26,077 bases of DNA from Eubacterium sp. (GTDB lineage Bacteria; Bacillota; Clostridia; Lachnospirales; Lachnospiraceae). A program made the translations under genes and the position numbers. The stretch is taken from positions 1-26,077 of the forward strand of contig DNFT01000130.1 of the NCBI GenBank assembly GCA_003486385.1, in the 5' to 3' direction. Position 1 is the first letter of the stretch; every line of letters begins with the position of its first letter. Below are positions 22,695 through 26,077 of the stretch, one piece after another. The notes below the pieces were generated by a model. It saw nothing but the letters and a program-made list of their open reading frames with translations, was not told the origin of the DNA and searched no databases.

Positions 22695-23471
22695 TCAAAG
22701 ACAAGAGGTTATAGGCTTTTCCATGATAATCCGATTATTCTTGAAGTCTAAAACAGAACGCTGCGGCGATAAAATCTGGTAGCCAATCACTCCGTCAACA
22801 GATACTCTTTTTTGAATTGCGCTTATATCTGAAATCGTAGCGGTGATACTTTTGTAATCATTTTCACCCACATGTACAATAGGAATAGTAACAATATTCT
22901 GCGTTTCGGAAACAAGTATAAGTTGCGGGTCATCCTGAAAACTTTGCCCCAACAGACATGTATTTGCGCCAGTGTCTAAAACAAATTGGCATGTCCTATT
23001 CGCCGCTTCAACCTCAATAACAGGAAGTTTTTCACAACTCATAGGAATTATTGTTTGATTTTCAAAAGCATACTCCGGGTCAAGGATAATTTCATTAACG
23101 GTATAGTCAAGCAGAACTGTATAATTTCTAATCACATCTATTCCAAGCGAACCAAGCAACTTCAAATCTGGCATAATTTTTTTTAATGCATTCTCCGCAT
23201 ACATCAAATCCATAATTAAGACGGGCATATCTGACCGTTCAACATCTGAAAAGCGCAGTACATTCAAAGTTCCTTTATCTGCTGTACTTTTCTTTACTCC
23301 CTCTGAAAACTTCGCAATATCAATGCGTTCTCCCTGCATTTCTTGAAAATATGCTTTGTTTATTGCTGTCTGCATAGCTCCTGTATCAAAGGCAAAAAAC
23401 CCTTCCTTGTCATTCGCTGTTGCAGGAATGAGCATTATTCCATTTACAAGTTTGTATGGTATCTTAATCAT
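22695..23471 (-). CDS. two-domain retropepsin-like aspartic protease
   Basis: Predicted clan AA aspartic protease, 258 residues, with two similar halves. Half one has FFAFDTGAM with Asp29 and ends in LLGSLGIDVI (105-114) and VLLDY. Half two has QFVLDTGAN with Asp166 and ends in VDGVIGYQIL (225-234) and VLDF. Each half has the DTG active-site strand and the hydrophobic-Gly psi loop of a retropepsin, so one chain could form the two-lobed site that usually needs a dimer. I chose the ATG at 23471, with GGAGG 8 bases before it; a TTG five codons upstream is open. No signal peptide or membrane helix is visible. It is a single-gene unit; the substrate is unknown. Confidence 0.82.
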   Translation of the reverse strand: MIKIPYKLVNGIMLIPATANDKEGFFAFDTGAMQTAINKAYFQEMQGERIDIAKFSEGVKKSTADKGTLNVLRFSDVERSDMPVLIMDLMYAENALKKIMPDLKLLGSLGIDVIRNYTVLLDYTVNEIILDPEYAFENQTIIPMSCEKLPVIEVEAANRTCQFVLDTGANTCLLGQSFQDDPQLILVSETQNIVTIPIVHVGENDYKSITATISDISAIQKRVSVDGVIGYQILSPQRSVLDFKNNRIIMEKPITSCL

Positions 23472-23527
23472 TTTTACTTCCTCCAATTTTAATGGTGTCT
23501 TATTTCAAGCTAACAGTTTCTAATTTA

Positions 23528-23555
23528 ATTATATAAGTATAACAAAAAAAGACAA
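23528..23555 (-). promoter_or_regulatory. promoter of the aspartic protease gene
   Basis: Minus strand: TTGTCT (23555-23550), a 16-base spacer, TATAAT (23533-23528). The -35 hexamer is the 3' arm of the tRNA-Arg terminator hairpin. Confidence 0.5.
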
Positions 23556-23570
23556 CCCCTAAGGATTGTC
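23544..23570 (-). terminator. rho-independent terminator of tRNA-Arg
   Basis: Eight-pair stem (23570-23563 with 23558-23551, one G-U) followed on the minus strand by seven Ts, 6 bases after the tRNA. Confidence 0.88.
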
Positions 23571-23576
23571 TTAAGA

Positions 23577-23650
23577 TGTGCGTGACAGGATTCGAACCCA
23601 CGACCTACTGGTCCGTAGCCAGTCGCTCTATCCAGCTGAGCTACACGCAC
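23577..23650 (-). tRNA. tRNA-Arg (anticodon ACG)
   Basis: Acceptor GTGCGTG with CACGCAC, discriminator A, loop CTACGGA giving ACG. A34 should be deaminated to inosine by TadA to read CGT/CGC/CGA. CCA is not encoded. It is a single-gene unit with its own promoter and terminator. Confidence 0.96.
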
Positions 23651-23705
23651 ACATGCATATTAAATTGAATAACCAATGATTATTCTCTTCACCAGCAACA
23701 TTGAT

Positions 23706-23734
23706 ATTATATACCACTGTTCCTGCAATGTCAA
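23706..23734 (-). promoter_or_regulatory. consensus promoter of tRNA-Arg
   Basis: Minus strand: TTGACA (23734-23729), a 17-base spacer, TATAAT (23711-23706), matching the consensus at all twelve positions. Confidence 0.9.
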
Positions 23735-23829
23735 TAGTTTTTTCTTTTATTTTTTCTTTCATTAAATCTTTTATCCAACCTTGTATGCATCAATTTTAAC
23801 ATGGTATTTACCATTAAAAACGACTTATA

Positions 23830-24252
23830 TTACTCAAATAAGTGCTTAAACAAATTCCAAAAGTACGGCAACAGGTTTGCAAGGACTATAAACAGCGCAA
23901 TCCACCTGGCAAGTGTTACATTGGATTTTCTTTTTTCCCGCTGCACAGAATCCTCCTTCACGGAAACACGCACGTCCCGCTTTTTGTTAAGCTCCTCAGC
24001 ATAGAGTGAGCTGCCCTCCATTCCGGCAGTTGACACCTTAGCATGGCTTGTCGTATTATCATACCTTTCATGGTACTGCTCATGGACAGCCTGCTCTGAA
24101 TGTGCATTTTTGTCATCATCATACATCTGATGATAACGCTCATGTTCATCTACCCCCAAGTGCAGCTTATTAAATGCGCCACACTTTGGACATATTCCAT
24201 AATATTTATCATTATCGAATTTCTTATGACAGCTTATACATGTGACCTTCAT
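23830..24252 (-). CDS. zinc-ribbon protein with C-terminal membrane anchor
   Basis: Not assigned to a named family. The 140 residues begin with a zinc ribbon (Cys5, Cys8, Cys21, Cys24), continue with a His- and acid-rich segment (about 35-70) holding a near repeat, HERYHQMYDDD and HEQYHERYDN, then a charged linker, and end with one hydrophobic helix at about 113-134 and a short tail. It should be anchored at the C terminus with the ribbon in the cytoplasm. GGAGG is only 4 bases before the ATG. It stands alone between an amidohydrolase and tRNA-Arg. A role in metal sensing or binding is a guess from composition only. Confidence 0.75.
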   Translation of the reverse strand: MKVTCISCHKKFDNDKYYGICPKCGAFNKLHLGVDEHERYHQMYDDDKNAHSEQAVHEQYHERYDNTTSHAKVSTAGMEGSSLYAEELNKKRDVRVSVKEDSVQREKRKSNVTLARWIALFIVLANLLPYFWNLFKHLFE

Positions 24253-24306
24253 ATATCCTCCATACCCTTAATACTATTTTAATTTATAATGTAAAGCAAT
24301 AAGCTT

Positions 24307-24342
24307 TGCGTAAGCGGCGGATATACACCAGCCGCCTGCGCA
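24307..24342. repeat. GC-rich imperfect hairpin upstream of the zinc-ribbon gene
   Basis: TGCG/CGCA and GCGGC/GCCGC arms separated by a three-base internal loop. It follows the amidohydrolase stop by about 75 bases on the minus strand but has no T-run, so a terminator role is doubtful. Confidence 0.35.
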
Positions 24343-24418
24343 CCATATTCTATGACGTATTTACAATCTTAAATACCGTATAACATTACATATTATCGAG
24401 CTTATAAAGCATGTCACA

Positions 24419-25606
24419 TTACATATCCTCATGCTTAAAGACAACTTTTCCATCTATTATCGTATATCTAAGGACGCTGTCCGATTTCATTATATTTCCA
24501 TCACATATAGCAAAATCAGCATCCTTGCCCACCTCTATACTTCCTACGCGCTTCTCTATCATAAGGTGCTTCGCAGGATTGATAGTTATTGCCTTTAATG
24601 CGTCAAACTCATCCATCCCGGACTTAACTGCCAGTCCGGCACAGAGGGCAAGATACTGCTGTGGTATAACAGGCGCATCTGTAATAATTGACACCTGACA
24701 TCCTGCTTTGGCAAGTATGCCCGGGGTTGTAAATGACTTGTTCCTCAGCTCATACTTCGTTGCATGTCCAAATGAAGGACCTACCGCAACCGGAAATCCC
24801 TCTTTTGCTAAATCGTCCGCAATCAACGCTCCATCCGTACAGTGTTCAATTGTTAACTTAACACCAAACTCTTTAGCAATCCTTATGGCTGTAAATATAT
24901 CATCTGCTCTATGTGCATGTGCCTTAAGAGGAAGCTCTCCTCTTATTACCGGAAGCATTGCTTCAAGCTTAGCGTCATACTGTGGAAGCTTGCTGTCATC
25001 CTCTGTAGCTCCCTGAAGTCTTATATCATATTCTACAGCTTTTCTTAACATATCCCTGAGCCTGAATGCTGTTGTCATCCTTGAATAATTTCCCTTGTCC
25101 TTATAGCAGCGTTTAGGATTTTCTCCAAATGCGCACTTCATTGCAACAGGAAATTTGACAACCATATCGTCAACCCTGTGTCCGTATGTCTTAACTGCCA
25201 TAAACATACCGCCTAGAACATTGGAACTTCCCGGACCTGTACCGACACATGTAACACCGCCCTCCCTTGCAAGCTTAACAGTCTCATCCTGTGGATAAAA
25301 TCCATCTATTGCACGAAGCTGTGGTGTCACTATATCGTTCATCTCGTTATAGTCCTGACTCTCAAAACCTATCGCATATCCATCCAAGCCCAGGTGACTA
25401 TGTGCGTCAACCAGTCCAGGGTATACATTAAGCCCTTTGATATCTAACACCTCAGCCTCACAGTTGTCCATGCTATCAGGTAATGCACCTGATAGCATAG
25501 TTCCGGTATTTATCGCCGTTATTTTTCCGTTCTCAACCATTATATCTGCTATATACGGCTCTCTGCTAACCGCATCATGAATACATCCGTTCTTTATCAA
25601 AAGCAT
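24419..25606 (-). CDS. metal-dependent amidohydrolase (imidazolonepropionase-like)
   Basis: TIM-barrel amidohydrolase of the group that includes imidazolonepropionase and prolidase-like enzymes, 395 residues. A small beta domain (about 1-60 and 345-395) frames the barrel. Metal ligands are His69 and His71 (DAHSHLG), His230 or His232 (KAHAHRADD), His255 (IEHC) and Asp310 (ITDAP); MKCAFGENPKR near 156-166 is typical of this subgroup. GGAGGA lies upstream of the ATG. The family hydrolyses cyclic amides, N-acyl amino acids or dipeptides, and the substrate cannot be told. No his-degradation genes are nearby, so a true HutI role is unlikely. Confidence 0.88.
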   Translation of the reverse strand: MLLIKNGCIHDAVSREPYIADIMVENGKITAINTGTMLSGALPDSMDNCEAEVLDIKGLNVYPGLVDAHSHLGLDGYAIGFESQDYNEMNDIVTPQLRAIDGFYPQDETVKLAREGGVTCVGTGPGSSNVLGGMFMAVKTYGHRVDDMVVKFPVAMKCAFGENPKRCYKDKGNYSRMTTAFRLRDMLRKAVEYDIRLQGATEDDSKLPQYDAKLEAMLPVIRGELPLKAHAHRADDIFTAIRIAKEFGVKLTIEHCTDGALIADDLAKEGFPVAVGPSFGHATKYELRNKSFTTPGILAKAGCQVSIITDAPVIPQQYLALCAGLAVKSGMDEFDALKAITINPAKHLMIEKRVGSIEVGKDADFAICDGNIMKSDSVLRYTIIDGKVVFKHEDM

Positions 25607-25696
25607 GCTTTACCTTATCCTCCTTACCTGCTGTGAATATATGTAGTTTACAAATCTACTATATAAATGATGTCGTGGCAAACCATGCTGAGCAAA

Positions 25697-25781
25697 TGTA
25701 CCGGTACACCTCATTTCTCCGCCTTGTATATGAAACAACTATTCGGCGTCAATGTATCAGAAGCTTATTTTTCGGTGTACC
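25697..25781. promoter_or_regulatory. operator-like motifs upstream of the amidohydrolase
   Basis: A perfect 12-base palindrome TGTACCGGTACA (25697-25708) is followed at 25774-25781 by GGTGTACC, the complement of GGTACACC at 25703-25710. Two inverted copies of a shared 8-mer, about 64 bases apart, could be sites for a dimeric repressor. Confidence 0.35.
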
Positions 25782-25870
25782 AGTGTATAACGTATTATAT
25801 TTAACACGCTAGGTTTATAGAGCATGTTTTGACACCATCATCATATAAATATCATTATGCTATAGAATGT

Positions 25871-25902
25871 AAAAAAAAGAAATATGACTTAAGTCATATT
25901 TC
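25871..25902 (-). terminator. rho-independent terminator of the second tRNA cluster
   Basis: A perfect 24-base palindrome (25879-25902) followed on the minus strand by eight Ts, 9 bases after tRNA-Leu. Confidence 0.85.
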
Positions 25903-25911
25903 CAAAAAAAA

Positions 25912-25995
25912 TGCTGGTGGCCGGACTTGAACCGGCACGGGATCGCTCCCGAAGGATTTTAAGTCCTTTGCGTCTGCCTATTCCACCACACCAGC
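25912..25995 (-). tRNA. tRNA-Leu (anticodon TAA)
   Basis: Acceptor GCTGGTG with CACCAGC, discriminator A, a long variable arm, loop CTTAAAA giving TAA. CCA is not encoded. Last gene of a cluster that runs out of the window. Confidence 0.96.
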
Positions 25996-26011
25996 ATAGC
26001 TATTAAATTGA

Positions 26012-26077
26012 TGGGGCCTATAGGGCTCGAACCTATGACCCTCTGCTTGTAAGGCAGATGCTCTCCCAGCTGAGCTA
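26012..26077 (-). tRNA. tRNA-Val (anticodon TAC), 5' end outside the window
   Basis: The anticodon arm TCTGC-CTTACAA-GCAGA gives TAC. The T arm and the 3' acceptor strand AGGCCCC with discriminator A are present; the 5' acceptor strand lies beyond the window edge. CCA is not encoded. Confidence 0.93.

Larger units (their letters stand above)
25607..25911. other. 305-base gap upstream of the amidohydrolase
   Basis: Contains the presumed amidohydrolase promoter, which I could not place with confidence, the paired GGTACACC/GGTGTACC motifs (25697-25781) and the tRNA terminator at 25871-25902. I see no coding frame with a ribosome site. Confidence 0.5.

Noticed and set aside
25879..25902. 24-base perfect palindrome as an operator
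   Set aside because: It is followed by eight Ts just after tRNA-Leu and is better explained as an intrinsic terminator.

Overview
The window looks like chromosome of a moderately low-GC Gram-positive gut anaerobe of the class Clostridia, most probably family Lachnospiraceae. The signs are an alpha/beta small acid-soluble spore protein, strong AGGAGG-type ribosome sites with frequent GTG/TTG starts, an Rpn-family PD-(D/E)XK nuclease of the kind abundant in Lachnospiraceae, a FucO-type lactaldehyde reductase, and tRNA genes without an encoded CCA. The genus cannot be fixed from the sequence alone.

Layout. (1) 51-3027, plus strand: one ABC-2 exporter operon with an ATPase and two different permeases; the second permease lacks the last membrane helix of the first. 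(2) 3094-4036, minus: a spore DNA-binding protein and a DJ-1/PfpI protein. (3) 4360-6156, plus: a CYTH triphosphate enzyme and a strongly promoted fucO, closed by a bidirectional terminator. (4) 6467-12651, minus: a basic one-helix membrane peptide, a TtcA-like tRNA thiolase and a beta-lactamase-fold serine hydrolase (tightly packed), then an SGNH-hydrolase lipoprotein with a TTPEE-type tandem-repeat stalk, thrH and glpK. (5) 12899-14566, plus: a soluble TPR-GGDEF diguanylate cyclase with its own promoter and terminator. (6) 14692-17292, minus: an AT-rich accessory block of methyltransferase, Rpn nuclease and methyltransferase next to a seven-gene tRNA array (Pro-Gly-Arg-His-Gln-Lys-Leu, transcribed from 18252 downwards). 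(7) 18335-22412, minus: an operon of a THUMP-domain RNA methyltransferase, a membrane-anchored papain-like protease, rdgB and a YfcE-like phosphoesterase. (8) 22413-26077: a possible short plus-strand RNA, a protein with two retropepsin-like domains, a tRNA-Arg with consensus promoter and terminator, a zinc-ribbon tail-anchored protein, an amidohydrolase, and the 3' end of a second tRNA cluster (Val, Leu).

Most genes are housekeeping or surface functions. The observations I would follow up first are: the two-domain aspartic protease carrying two intact DTGA motifs (22695-23471); the promoter-hairpin-terminator unit at 22532-22656, whose G-U pairs fit only a plus-strand RNA; the 91-base inverted-repeat element between rdgB and the phosphoesterase, whose wobble pairs fit only a minus-strand RNA; the truncated second ABC permease; and the terminator-like hairpin inside the tRNA array just before tRNA-Leu. 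I saw no CRISPR array, phage module, insertion sequence with ends, rRNA or recognisable riboswitch.
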